Below are positions 46,689-55,660 of a stretch of DNA of 64,000 nucleotides, piece after piece. The notes below the pieces were generated by a model that ran no database searches, was not told the origin of the DNA, and was given only the letters and a program-made list of their open reading frames with translations. Origin of the DNA: Pseudomonas oryzihabitans NBRC 102199. GTDB lineage: Bacteria > Pseudomonadota > Gammaproteobacteria > Pseudomonadales > Pseudomonadaceae. The first letter of the stretch is position 1. Each line of letters starts with the position of its first letter. The position numbers were made by a program, and so were the translations under genes. The stretch is taken from positions 124,001 through 188,000 of the forward strand of contig NZ_BBIT01000009.1 of NCBI RefSeq assembly GCF_000730625.1. Direction: 5' to 3'.

Positions 46689-48931
46689 CGGCGGGCGGCC
46701 AGCGCCTCGCGCAGACGCTGGCGATTCAGCGGTACCTCGCGCAGGCGCAGACCGGTCGCCGCCGCCACGGCATTGGCGATGGCCGCTGGGATGGCGGCGG
46801 TGGTGGCCTCCCCGGCCCCCACCGCCGGCTCTTCCGGCCGATCGATCAGCTCCAGTTCCAGCTCGGGCAATTCGTTGAAGGTCAGCGGCGGATAGGCGCC
46901 CCACTCCAGACTGGTTACCCCCTGCTGATCGAAGCGCACCGCCTGCTTGAGGGTCCGGGCGATGCCCTGTACCACGCAGCCTTCCAGCTGGTTGCGCAGG
47001 CCATCCGGATTGACGATCAGCCCGCAGTCATGGGCCACCACCACCCGGGTGACGCGGATCCCCGCCGCCTCGCTCACCGCCACCTCGACCACCGCGGCCA
47101 CATAGGCGTTCTCATTTTCATAGCGCAGGAAGGCCAGGCCCTGACCTTTCGCCAGGGCGCCGTCCCAGGTCTTTTCCTGCCGGGCCGACGGTCGCCAACC
47201 GGCCTTGGCCGTGGCGGCCTGCAGCACCGCCCGGGCGCGGGGGTCCTGCAGATAGCGCAGGCGGAATTCCTGCGGATCAACCCCGGCCGCCAGGGCCAGC
47301 TCGTCCATGAAGGATTCGTTGGCGAAGGTATTGCCGACCGCCCCCAGGGCGCGCAGGGCAGAGGGTCGCAGCGGCGAATCCCCGGCTTCCAGCCAGTGGG
47401 TCGCCACCTGGACATTGAGCAGGTCGTAGTCCAGCGGCGCATTGCGATTGCCACCGCCCCGCCCACCCTTGAGCGGCAGGTTGTAGGCCAGTTGTCCGGC
47501 GAGCAGCGCCGCCTTGCCGATCTGGCCGTTGGGGCGGGTCAGGTGGGTGGGCGTCCAGTTGGCGAAGCGCCAGGCCAGCAGATCGCCGGCCGCGCTCAGG
47601 CCGCCGGCCAGGCGCATCAGCATGGCCGGTCCCTTGGGATTCCAGCCGTGTTCGTCGGCGCGACTCCATTGCACCCGGACCGGACGGCCGCACAGCTTGG
47701 AGAGCAGCGCCGCATCGGCCGCCGCGTCATCGGCGCCGTTATGGCCATAGCAACCCGACGCCTGCTGGTAGATGACATGGATGCTGTCTTCCGGCAGCGC
47801 CAGCAGATCCGCCAGCGCCGCCCGGAGCTGATAGACGCCCTGGGTACCGCTCCAGACGGTGGCGCCGTCGGCACGCACCTCTGCCACCGCGCAGGACGGA
47901 CCGATGGAGTCGTGATTCTGATAGGGCCAGCGATACTCGGCGTCCAGCCGCTGGGCGGCGTTGGCCAACTCCCCCGCGACATCGCCGGCCTCCTGCTGGA
48001 GGTCGGCCGGTCCGGCCTTGGCTTCCAGCCGGGCATAGAGTTCGCCTGGCAGGGGCAGGTCCGGCACCAGGCTCCAGTCCACCCGCAGCGCCGCCGCGCC
48101 CTGGCGCGCCAGCCAGGCCTGCTCGGCCACCACCGCGACGAAGGCGCCCTCGTACACCAGCTGAGCACCGGCCGGCAGCGCGCTGGCATCGATACCACGC
48201 ACGCTCACCCCCGCCAACCGCGCCGAACCGATGCAGGGCGGCCGCACCACGCAACCGTGCAGCATGCCGGGCAGGCGCAGGTCGTGGACGTAAGCGAAGC
48301 TGCCGAACAGCTTGGCCGGGATGTCTTCCCGCGGCACCGAGGTCCCGACCAGGCGATAGTCCTTGACGGCGCGGGTACGCACCGCCTGGTTGACCAGCCG
48401 CCCCAGCGGCCGTCCGCCGACCAGCTCGCCATAGCTGACGAAACGCCCGGTGGGATCGCCACGATAGACCACCCGGCCATCCACCGTGTCCACCACCGCC
48501 AGATCCAGCCCCAGGCGCCGCGATCCTTCCAGAAACAGGAATTGCCGCGCGCTGGCGGCGGCCTTGCGCAATTGGGCGCCGCCCACCTGCAGGCTCTTGC
48601 TGCCGGCGGTGATGCCCTGGTCGGGCGTCAGCCGGGTATCGCCCTGGATCAATCGGGTGGCGGCAAAGGCCACGCAGAGCTCCTCGGCCACGATCTGCCG
48701 CAGCGCCGTGCTGACCCCGGTACCCAGTTCCACCTTGCCGCTGTAGACAATGACCTGGCCCTGGGCATCCACCGCCAGCCAGGCGTCCAGTTGCCGTTGA
48801 TCGAGGGTCTTGGCCAGACTCGCAGTGTCAGCAGGTGCGGGCAATACCTGGGCGGCGACCGGTCGCTGCAGGCTGAAGCCCAGCAGCAGCACCGCGCTGC
48901 CGCCGAGAAAGGTGCGGCGGGACAGCGTCAT
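46685..48931 (-). CDS. Molybdopterin-binding large subunit, xanthine dehydrogenase family (isoquinoline 1-oxidoreductase-like)
   Basis: A 748-residue molybdenum hydroxylase large subunit of the IorB type. The N-terminus MTLSRRTFLGGSAVLLLG is a Tat signal, so the enzyme is exported folded. Cofactor-binding segments include the GKVELGTGVSTALRQIVAEEL region, the LRALGAVGNTFANESFMDEL region and a late GAGEATTAAIPAAIANAV segment. Typical substrates are N-heterocycles or aldehydes; I cannot name the one used here. It overlaps the 2Fe-2S subunit gene by four bases. A 995-codon open frame on the opposite strand is only a shadow. Confidence 0.88.
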   Translation of the reverse strand: MTLSRRTFLGGSAVLLLGFSLQRPVAAQVLPAPADTASLAKTLDQRQLDAWLAVDAQGQVIVYSGKVELGTGVSTALRQIVAEELCVAFAATRLIQGDTRLTPDQGITAGSKSLQVGGAQLRKAAASARQFLFLEGSRRLGLDLAVVDTVDGRVVYRGDPTGRFVSYGELVGGRPLGRLVNQAVRTRAVKDYRLVGTSVPREDIPAKLFGSFAYVHDLRLPGMLHGCVVRPPCIGSARLAGVSVRGIDASALPAGAQLVYEGAFVAVVAEQAWLARQGAAALRVDWSLVPDLPLPGELYARLEAKAGPADLQQEAGDVAGELANAAQRLDAEYRWPYQNHDSIGPSCAVAEVRADGATVWSGTQGVYQLRAALADLLALPEDSIHVIYQQASGCYGHNGADDAAADAALLSKLCGRPVRVQWSRADEHGWNPKGPAMLMRLAGGLSAAGDLLAWRFANWTPTHLTRPNGQIGKAALLAGQLAYNLPLKGGRGGGNRNAPLDYDLLNVQVATHWLEAGDSPLRPSALRALGAVGNTFANESFMDELALAAGVDPQEFRLRYLQDPRARAVLQAATAKAGWRPSARQEKTWDGALAKGQGLAFLRYENENAYVAAVVEVAVSEAAGIRVTRVVVAHDCGLIVNPDGLRNQLEGCVVQGIARTLKQAVRFDQQGVTSLEWGAYPPLTFNELPELELELIDRPEEPAVGAGEATTAAIPAAIANAVAAATGLRLREVPLNRQRLREALAARR

Positions 48932-49410
48932 GCCGGGGCCTGCCCGTCGCGCAAGAGCACCGCCGCCCGCTTGACCGCGCGCAGGATGCGATAGTGGGTC
49001 CCGCAGCCACAGAAATTGGCCGCCAGCGCCTGGCGGATCTGCGCATCGCTGGGATCGGGCACCCGGGCGAGCAGCGCCTGGGCGGTCATCACCATGCCAG
49101 GGATGCAATAGCCGCACTGCGCCGCCTGCTCTTCGATGAAGGCCCGTTGCAGCGCATGCGGCGCCGCTGGCGTGCCCAGGCCTTCCAGGGTCAGCAGCTC
49201 GCGACCGGCAAAGGACGCCGCCGGCAGCAGACAGGCACGCACCGGCTTGCCATCCGCCAGCACCGTACAGGCACCACATTCGCCCAGGCCGCAGCCGAAT
49301 TTCGGCCCCTTGAGGCCCAGCTCGTCGCGCAGGGCGTCCAGCAGAGGCATGCGTGGATCGACGTCGAGCTGTCGCGACTCGCCATTGACCTTGAGTTCGA
49401 GGACCGCCAC
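48928..49410 (-). CDS. 2Fe-2S subunit of the molybdenum hydroxylase
   Basis: A 160-residue two-cluster iron-sulfur protein: a plant-ferredoxin-like N-terminal domain with CGLGECGACTVLADGKPVRAC (about residues 40-60) and a C-terminal domain with CGYCIPGM and CGCGTHYR. It passes electrons from the molybdenum centre to the next carrier, here probably the triheme cytochrome encoded just upstream. No export signal is visible; it may be co-exported with the Tat-signalled large subunit. Confidence 0.93.
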   Translation of the reverse strand: MAVLELKVNGESRQLDVDPRMPLLDALRDELGLKGPKFGCGLGECGACTVLADGKPVRACLLPAASFAGRELLTLEGLGTPAAPHALQRAFIEEQAAQCGYCIPGMVMTAQALLARVPDPSDAQIRQALAANFCGCGTHYRILRAVKRAAVLLRDGQAPA

Positions 49411-49412
49411 CG

Positions 49413-50639
49413 CTAGTGCTCCCGTTCGCGCGCCGCCGCCACGTCCTCGGGACGAATATGAGCGGCGTGACCACCAAAGCGGCGGCCGATGTAGGTGGCC
49501 AGATCGGCCAGTTGCTGATCACTGAGCAACTCCCGATAGGCTGGCATGAAGGCGTGCTCGGTGCGTCCCTGGCGGTCGAGCCCGTCGAGCAGCACGCGCA
49601 CCAGGTTGGTCCCTGCCGGATCGCGCACCGCCGAATAGTTGCTGAAGGAGCGCGGATAGGGACCGGCCGGCCCCTGGTCGTCCGGCGCATGACAGCTGGC
49701 GCAGGCGGATTGCAGCAAGGCCGCACTTTCCGCCTCGGCGGCAGTGAGCGGCCCGGTTTCACCGGGTGGCTGCACCTCGGCACGCGCCGGAACCGCTCCG
49801 GGCTGCGCTGGTAGGGTCCGCAGATAGGCGATCAGGGCACCGAGATCCGCATCGTTCAGATGGCGGGTACCGCCGCTCACCACCTCGGCCATGGGGCCCG
49901 CCGCCACAGCCTCGCCGCGCTGATGGCCTTCGCGCAGATAGCTGGCGAGCTTGGCATCGCTCCAGCCGCCGAGGCCGCGCGGGTCCGCGGTGAGATTCCA
50001 GGCGGTCCAACCCTGCTGGGTCGCCCCGGCATAGGCCCGGCCGCTGTCGAGACCCTGGCTCCAGGTCCGCGGCGTGTGGCATTCCTGGCAATGCCCCACC
50101 GCCTCGGCCAGGTAGGCGCCCCGCGCCACCTGCGCATCGGCAGTAACCGGTAACGGACCCGGCGTGAAGTTGAGCCATTTCCAACCGCGGATCAGCGCGC
50201 GCTGATCGAAGGGAAAGCGCAGGCCGTTGGCGGGCGGCGCATAGGGCACCGGTCGCTGGATCTGCAGATAGGCGAAGATCGCGGCGATGTCCTCGTCGCT
50301 CAGGCGGGTAAAGGCCGTATAGGGAAAGGCCGGATAGAGCTGCTCACCATCGCGCCCCAGCCCGTCGTGCAAGGCGCGGCGAAACTCGTCCGCCGTCCAG
50401 TCGCCCAGGCCGTGCTCGCGATCCGGCGTGATATTGCTTGAGTAAAGACGGCCAAAAGGCGTATCGAAGGCGACACCACCGGCGAAGGGTGCACCGTCGG
50501 GACGGGTATGACAGCCCTGGCAGTTGCCCAGCCGGGTCAGGTATTCGCCCCGCGCCAGGGTCGCCTCGTCGGCGCGTACCGGCGCGGCCTTGGACAGGAG
50601 CAGCATCCCCGCCAACAGGGGCAGGGCCAGGGATCTCAT
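49413..50639 (-). CDS. Triheme cytochrome c, electron acceptor of the molybdenum hydroxylase
   Basis: A 408-residue c-type cytochrome with a signal peptide (about residues 1-23) and three heme sites CQGCH, CQECH and CASCH at about residues 40, 183 and 313. This architecture is that of alcohol/gluconate/aldehyde dehydrogenase cytochrome subunits, which pass electrons to quinone or terminal oxidases. It is the first gene of the three-gene operon and two bases from the iron-sulfur subunit gene, so it is probably the electron carrier of this enzyme. No C-terminal membrane anchor is visible. Confidence 0.9.
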   Translation of the reverse strand: MRSLALPLLAGMLLLSKAAPVRADEATLARGEYLTRLGNCQGCHTRPDGAPFAGGVAFDTPFGRLYSSNITPDREHGLGDWTADEFRRALHDGLGRDGEQLYPAFPYTAFTRLSDEDIAAIFAYLQIQRPVPYAPPANGLRFPFDQRALIRGWKWLNFTPGPLPVTADAQVARGAYLAEAVGHCQECHTPRTWSQGLDSGRAYAGATQQGWTAWNLTADPRGLGGWSDAKLASYLREGHQRGEAVAAGPMAEVVSGGTRHLNDADLGALIAYLRTLPAQPGAVPARAEVQPPGETGPLTAAEAESAALLQSACASCHAPDDQGPAGPYPRSFSNYSAVRDPAGTNLVRVLLDGLDRQGRTEHAFMPAYRELLSDQQLADLATYIGRRFGGHAAHIRPEDVAAAREREH

Positions 50640-50917
50640 CAGCTCTCCTCTTGAGGTCGAACCGGACGGGCGGATTCCGCCGTGGCGTTGCCGTCATCCT
50701 AATCGCAGCGGCAAGCGCCCGTGGCGTTCGCCCCTGGAGGTGAGATGCAGGCGACAGTTTCGACCCGCACGTCAACGGCGGCCTTTACATTCCCGCTCCA
50801 CTCCGGCTGCGCCCTGGCGCGAGCTACTGAGTCGCCAATAACCACCAGTTTTGATTACCCGTACTCAGGACAGGAAGGAAGACTTTCCAAGTATAAGCAC
50901 TAAAGGGGTGGTATTAC

Positions 50918-51238
50918 TCAACGCTTGGGCACGAAGCCATCGGGCTTGGCCGCCAGCCAGTCGACGAACTGGCGAATGCGCGCATCGCTGAGCAGCAACT
51001 CGCGGCTGTTGTATTCCAGCGCCAGGGTCTTTTCGTCGAAGGTCTGGTGGATATGGTTGTGGCAGGGTCGGCAGACCCAGAGGGTGGCGGTGATCCGGCT
51101 GACGCGGTCGAACCTCTTGCGCACGTAGGCCTTGTCGTGCAGCGAGCGAGGGATCAGGTGATGGCGGGTGAGCGGCGCCGCCCTACCACACAGCTCGCAA
51201 CGAGCCGGCTGGGGCGGCAGACGTATCGCCTGGGGCAT
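50918..51238 (-). CDS. HNH-family endonuclease-like protein
   Basis: A 106-residue small HNH protein. Zinc-type pairs CELCG near residue 14 and CRPCHNHIH near residue 56 flank the HHLIPRS core, the ββα-metal active site pattern. The role is unknown; such stand-alone HNH proteins are common in pseudomonad genomes. It is upstream of, and in the same orientation as, the NlpC/P60 genes. The 278 bp between its 3' end and the cytochrome gene start holds no gene. Confidence 0.82.
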   Translation of the reverse strand: MPQAIRLPPQPARCELCGRAAPLTRHHLIPRSLHDKAYVRKRFDRVSRITATLWVCRPCHNHIHQTFDEKTLALEYNSRELLLSDARIRQFVDWLAAKPDGFVPKR

Positions 51239-51292
51239 GATGGGCTCCGCACGGGCTGGATGCCTATTCGAGCGGCCCGGGCGGAACGGGGT

Positions 51293-51838
51293 TCAATAGC
51301 CGCCGGCGAGACTCGGCGTGACCAGCACGCGCTTGGCCTGCAGATAGCTGTTCTGCCAATAGGGCTTGGCCAGGCTGTCCAGGCGCACCGTCCCACCAGT
51401 GCGCGGCGCATGGACGAAGCGCCCTTCCCCGACGTAGATGCCGGCATGGCTGACCTGACGGCCACCGGCGGTGGCGAAGAAGATCAGATCACCGGGCTGC
51501 AGGGCATTGCGCGCCACATTGGGCGAGCCAAGGGTGATCATCTCGCGGGTCGAACGCGGCAGGGTCACCCCGGCCGCATCGCGATAGACGTAGCCGATCA
51601 GGCCGCTGCAATCGAAGCCACCCGCCGGGGTATTGCCGCCGTAGCGATAGGGAGTGCCGACCAGGCCAATTGCCCGAAAGAGCACATCGTTGGCGGCCTG
51701 GGCCTGGCTTTCCAGCAGGGGGCGGGAGACGACCGGGGCGACCGGTGCGGGTGCCTGGGGCGGCCTGCCGGCACAGGCGGCCAGCAGCACGAAGGCGCAA
51801 TACAATCCGAGGCGAGCCGCATGCGGCATTGGAGACAT
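51293..51838 (-). CDS. NlpC/P60 (C40) lipoprotein peptidase, copy 1
   Basis: A 181-residue lipoprotein with a lipobox LAAC near residue 22 and an NlpC/P60 domain from about residue 57: catalytic cysteine in FDCSGLIGYVY, histidine in SHAGIYVG and third residue in HAPRTGG. Such enzymes cut peptide cross-links in peptidoglycan and include the Spr/MepS hydrolases needed for cell-wall growth. It is next to, and about 45 percent alike by eye to, the paralogue downstream in the same orientation, which suggests a tandem duplication. Confidence 0.88.
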   Translation of the reverse strand: MSPMPHAARLGLYCAFVLLAACAGRPPQAPAPVAPVVSRPLLESQAQAANDVLFRAIGLVGTPYRYGGNTPAGGFDCSGLIGYVYRDAAGVTLPRSTREMITLGSPNVARNALQPGDLIFFATAGGRQVSHAGIYVGEGRFVHAPRTGGTVRLDSLAKPYWQNSYLQAKRVLVTPSLAGGY

Positions 51839-51925
51839 CCTTAGTTATCCATCGATCACCGTCGGCCTGCCACGCAGCCTCGACGGGTCCTCGAAGCGCA
51901 CCGGCGGAGATCGCGGCGATACGCC

Positions 51926-52597
51926 TCAGCGCAATACGCGCTTGCCTTCCAGGAAACTCACCTTCCAGTACTGGTCGTCCAGGCTGTCCACCCGCACCCC
52001 GCCGCTGCGGCGACTGGAGGAATGGATGAACTTGCCCTCGCCCATGTAGATACCGGTGTGACTGACCCGGCCACGGCCGTTGCTATTGAACAGCAACAGA
52101 TCGCCAGGTTCCAGATCGTTCTTGCTGACTACCGGTACTTCGAGATCGATGATCTCGCGGGTGGAGCGCGGCAGGGTCATGCCGGCCCGCTCGCGAAAGA
52201 CGTAATTGACGAAACCGCTGCAATCGAAGCCGGCCAGGGTGCTGCCGCCGCGGCGATAGGGCGTGCCCACCAGCTGGGTGGCACGATTGAGGATCTGGTC
52301 CGCCAGATTCGGCAGCGCCTGACGCGGACCGACCTCGCGATCCCAATCCAGTTGATGCGGCGACTGGGTATGGGGGAAGACCGGACGTTGCTGAGCGCTC
52401 TCGGTCTCCACCGCGGCGGAACCGTTGCCAGCACCACCCAGACCATGCAGCGAGGCGGTCTGGAAGGTCCGGGAGGTAGAGGACTGATCAGGGGCAACGG
52501 CGATGTCAGGACTTTGCGGCGCACTCGCACAGGCGGCGAGCAGACAGACAAAAGACAGGGGCACGAGGGGTGCGAAGCGTTTCCTTGGCATGGGCAC
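51926..52597 (-). CDS. NlpC/P60 (C40) lipoprotein peptidase, copy 2
   Basis: A 223-residue lipoprotein with lipobox LLAAC near residue 23, a longer low-complexity linker and the same catalytic pattern: FDCSGFVNYVF, SHTGIYMGEGKF and HSSSRRSGG. The linker (about residues 25-95) probably spans from the outer membrane to the peptidoglycan. It precedes copy 1 by about 90 bp on the transcript. A role as a Spr/MepS-type endopeptidase is likely but not proven. Confidence 0.88.
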   Translation of the reverse strand: MPMPRKRFAPLVPLSFVCLLAACASAPQSPDIAVAPDQSSTSRTFQTASLHGLGGAGNGSAAVETESAQQRPVFPHTQSPHQLDWDREVGPRQALPNLADQILNRATQLVGTPYRRGGSTLAGFDCSGFVNYVFRERAGMTLPRSTREIIDLEVPVVSKNDLEPGDLLLFNSNGRGRVSHTGIYMGEGKFIHSSSRRSGGVRVDSLDDQYWKVSFLEGKRVLR

Positions 52598-52660
52598 GAC
52601 CGTGTCGTTTTCTCAAAGTTTCGACACCTTGCCGACCTGGATCACAGATGGCAAGTTTTT

Positions 52661-53425
52661 TTAGCCTTCGATGTGACTCAAAAGCCGAGGAAGGACGTCT
52701 ACGGCCCTTTTTTTGATCTGAACGGTCGCCAAGCCGCTCAGCGACGAGCGGTCCGGATTGATTTCGATGAGGTCACCACCCTGCGTCAGGGTCTGGTCAA
52801 TCGGCGCCTGGATATAGCCGAAGGCGGCCGTGGTGCCGACGGCGATCACCAGGTCGAAGCCCTCCTCCATCGCCTCCTGCAGACGTTGCAGCTCAGTGGC
52901 CGGCAGGGCTTCCTCGAACAGCACCACCGGTGGCCGCAGGATGCCGCCGCATGCGGGACAGCGCGGCGGCAGCGGACCGGCCAGGCGATCTTGCGCATCC
53001 GCGACCGTCTGCGCGCAACTCATGCAGGCGAGCGGCTCCAGTTGTCCATGGATCTCGATCAGCCGCTCTGGCGGAAAGCCTGCCTGCCGATGAAAGCCGT
53101 CGATGTTCTGCGTCAGCACCCAGCTGCCGGGGTGACTGACACCGAAGTCGGTGATCGCCTGGTGCGCCGCATTGGGCCTGGCCGCAGCGCAGGCCCGGCC
53201 GAGTTGCGCCAGGTAGCGCCAGCAGAGCTCCGGACGCTGCCGGAGCATGCTGCCCGAGAGCGCCGCCTCGATGGGGATGCCCTCTTCGGTGAGGCCGTTG
53301 TACAGCCCGCCCAGGCCGCGATAGGTCGGCAGTCCCGAATCGGCGGACAGCCCCGCCCCGGTGATGAACAGCACCCGACCGGCCCGCTGCAGCAGGCCTT
53401 GGGCACGCACCAGGGCGTCGGTCAA
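52661..53425 (-). CDS. SIR2-family NAD-dependent protein deacylase
   Basis: A 254-residue sirtuin. NAD-binding GAGLSADSGLPTYRG at about residues 23-37, TQNIDGFHRQAG, the catalytic histidine in EIHGQ, two zinc-binding cysteine pairs (CMSC and CPAC) and VVGTTAAFG-like VGTTAAFGY. It removes acyl groups from lysines of target proteins. It is the last gene of the ttcA-tag-sir2 operon, overlapping the glycosylase gene by four bases. Confidence 0.9.
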   Translation of the reverse strand: MTDALVRAQGLLQRAGRVLFITGAGLSADSGLPTYRGLGGLYNGLTEEGIPIEAALSGSMLRQRPELCWRYLAQLGRACAAARPNAAHQAITDFGVSHPGSWVLTQNIDGFHRQAGFPPERLIEIHGQLEPLACMSCAQTVADAQDRLAGPLPPRCPACGGILRPPVVLFEEALPATELQRLQEAMEEGFDLVIAVGTTAAFGYIQAPIDQTLTQGGDLIEINPDRSSLSGLATVQIKKRAVDVLPRLLSHIEG

Positions 53426-54093
53426 TGATTCACCGTCAGGGCCAGCATCACCGACAGCTGGCAGAGCGGGCGGCCGCTCTGTTCCTGCCAGAGGTTGAAG
53501 GCCTCCTGCATCTTCTGCCGATCGCGCTTGGCGGTGGGCGCCTTGTCGAGGATGTTCTGCGCCTTGAGTGCCGTCACCACGTCGTCAGTCGCCAGAAAGG
53601 TGTCCTTGCCAGCCATGCGCAGGAAGCGCTGCGCTGACAGGCCACCCAGCTGATTGCCACGCTTGGTCAGCAGCTCCCAGAGGCCAACGATGTCCTGCGT
53701 CGGCCATTCGGCCAGCAACTGGCCGAAGCTGCCGTGACTGCGCTGGAAGTCCAGCACCATCTGGGCGTTGATCGGCACGCTGCGCAACTTGCCCAGGTGG
53801 CGGATCAGACGGGCGTCCTGCATCAGCCGCTCCAGACGCTCGCCGCCCATGAGCACCACCTTCTCCGGATCGAAGCCGAAGAAGACCTCCTCGAAGGCCG
53901 GCCACTTGGCGTCCACCAGGCTGTGCTTGAGTCCGGCGCGAAAGATGCGCCGGGTCAGCAGCGACAGATAGCGGTCATCGCCCACGGACGCCAGGGTGGC
54001 AGCGTCGACCGGTTGCGGCAGCCGTGCCTCCAGGGCCGCTCGTGAGCCGCAGCGATTGAGAGCGTATTCGAGCAGCCAGGCATAGTCCCGCAT
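53422..54093 (-). CDS. DNA-3-methyladenine glycosylase I-like protein
   Basis: A 223-residue protein related to Tag-type 3-methyladenine DNA glycosylases, recognised by its general length and pattern (FEEVFFGFDPEKVVLM, RLIRHLGKLRSVPINAQ and the late HGSFGQ). It would excise alkylated adenine from DNA. The classical Tag zinc-binding cysteines are not evident, so it may be a divergent member. It is translationally coupled to ttcA (stop and start share a base) and to the sirtuin gene. Confidence 0.65.
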   Translation of the reverse strand: MRDYAWLLEYALNRCGSRAALEARLPQPVDAATLASVGDDRYLSLLTRRIFRAGLKHSLVDAKWPAFEEVFFGFDPEKVVLMGGERLERLMQDARLIRHLGKLRSVPINAQMVLDFQRSHGSFGQLLAEWPTQDIVGLWELLTKRGNQLGGLSAQRFLRMAGKDTFLATDDVVTALKAQNILDKAPTAKRDRQKMQEAFNLWQEQSGRPLCQLSVMLALTVNH

Positions 54094-54917
54094 CAGAGAT
54101 TCATCACCTGGACGAAGCGCGGCGTGGCGCTGTCATCGATCCTGAGACTGGCGAAGTCGAACAGCTCGCGATCGGCCAGTTGCGAGGGCACCACGTTCTG
54201 CAGGGCGCGGAACATGATCTCGGTACGCCCCGGCGTCTTGCGCTCCCACTCCAGCAGCATCTCCTTGACCACCTTGCGCTGCAGGTTCTCCTGGGAGCCG
54301 CAGAGGTTGCAGGGAATGATGGGAAATTCGCGCAGGACGGCGTAGGCCTCGATGTCCTTCTCGTTGCAATAGGCCAGCGGACGGATCACCACGTTGCGCC
54401 CGTCGTCGGCGCGCAGCTTGGGTGGCATGGCCTTGAGCGTGCCGCCATGGAACAAATTGAGGAAGAAGGTTTCTACCATGTCGTCGCGATGATGGCCGAG
54501 CGCCATCTTCGTCGCGCCGATCTCGTCGGCGAAGGTATAGAGGATGCCCCGCCGCAGGCGCGAGCACAGCGAACAGGTGGTCTTGCCCTCGGGAATCTTT
54601 TCCTTCACCACGGAATAGGTATCACGTTCCAGAATGTGGTACTCGACCCCCAGTTCCTTCAGGTACTGAGGTAAAACGTGTTCAGGAAAGCCCGGCTGCT
54701 TCTGGTCGAGGTTGACCGCCACGATCTCGAAGCGAATCGGTGCGACCTTCTGCAAATAGAGCAGCATGTCGAGCAGGGTGTAGCTGTCCTTGCCACCGGA
54801 CAGGCAGACCATGACCTTGTCGCCGTCCTCGATCATGTTGTAGTCGGCGATGGCTTCGCCGGTAAGACGGCGCAGGCGTTTCTGCAGCTTGTTCTGGTTG
54901 ACCGAAAGGGTGCCCAT
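54093..54917 (-). CDS. ttcA: tRNA 2-thiocytidine(32) synthetase
   Basis: A 274-residue enzyme of the TtcA family. The PP-loop ATP pyrophosphatase motif [13 protein letters not shown] is at about residues 40-52, and two cysteine pairs CSLC and CNLC bind a [4Fe-4S] cluster that takes part in sulfur transfer. It adds sulfur to cytidine 32 of several tRNAs. First gene of the ttcA-tag-sir2 operon. Confidence 0.96.
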   Translation of the reverse strand: MGTLSVNQNKLQKRLRRLTGEAIADYNMIEDGDKVMVCLSGGKDSYTLLDMLLYLQKVAPIRFEIVAVNLDQKQPGFPEHVLPQYLKELGVEYHILERDTYSVVKEKIPEGKTTCSLCSRLRRGILYTFADEIGATKMALGHHRDDMVETFFLNLFHGGTLKAMPPKLRADDGRNVVIRPLAYCNEKDIEAYAVLREFPIIPCNLCGSQENLQRKVVKEMLLEWERKTPGRTEIMFRALQNVVPSQLADRELFDFASLRIDDSATPRFVQVMNL

Positions 54918-55014
54918 GGATGAATCCGCGAAAGGAAAAAACGAAAGGCCGGCATTTTACGCGCAAAGCGTCCGCCGCCCTACCCCGAACGTCAGTCCAT
55001 GGCGACCGGCAGCC

Positions 55015-55635
55015 ATGAGCGAAGCCCAGGCGCTCATGACGGCGCTCCACCAGGAACTGCTCAAGGCCCAGTCCAGCCTGTCGGAGTACGAGTTGCTGCA
55101 GGCCTTGCGCCGGGCGGGATCACCGCTGATCCCGCCGCGCCCGGTGACCGACAACTACGAACTCTTCCGCCTGCACTTCCGCGTCTTCAACGCCCTCTAT
55201 CGACTGCGCGATCAACTCCGCGCCGAGCAGCGCGCCGAACTGGTCATCAGCGCTCTGCGCATCGAATTGCGCCCCTATCTGCGCGCCCGTGCCGGGCTGG
55301 TGGTGGCCGATCCGCTACGCGCCTACTACCTCGATGTCACCCAGCTGGAGACCACCACCCCGGAAGACGTGGCCAACCTGCTCAATCACTTCTGGGCCCT
55401 GGTCAACGGTGAGTCCGAACTGCTGGAGGCCTTGCGCCTGCTGGGACTCGATCGCTCGGCGGACTATGGCCAGATCCGCCGCCGCTATCGCCAGCTCGCC
55501 AGCCGTCATCACCCCGATCACGGTGGCAGCACCGGCCGACTGCAGGCCATCAATGCCGCCATGGATACGCTGAGGCGGCACTACGGCCACCAGCCGACCG
55601 CGGACGCTAGGGCGCAGGCACAGGCTTCGGCATAA
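55015..55635 (+). CDS. DnaJ-related protein with C-terminal J domain
   Basis: A 206-residue protein: N-terminal 'DnaJ-related' helical domain (EYELLQALRRAGSPL and the NYELFRLHFRVFNALYRLRD segment) and a C-terminal J domain with HHPDHGG (HPD motif, about residue 165). It may recruit DnaK for a special substrate. It starts divergently from ttcA; the frame is open upstream, but MSEAQALMTALHQ at 55015 is the family start. Confidence 0.85.
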   Translation: MSEAQALMTALHQELLKAQSSLSEYELLQALRRAGSPLIPPRPVTDNYELFRLHFRVFNALYRLRDQLRAEQRAELVISALRIELRPYLRARAGLVVADPLRAYYLDVTQLETTTPEDVANLLNHFWALVNGESELLEALRLLGLDRSADYGQIRRRYRQLASRHHPDHGGSTGRLQAINAAMDTLRRHYGHQPTADARAQAQASA

Positions 55636-55660
55636 TCACCCGCCTCGCCAGAGGTTGCCC

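Noticed and set aside
46007-48994. A 995-codon open frame on the plus strand, antisense to the molybdopterin subunit gene.
   Set aside because: It is the mirror of a real, recognisable gene in a high-GC genome, where long antisense frames are common. It starts inside the dedA region in the wrong frame and its composition (Q, G, R, H rich) resembles no protein family.
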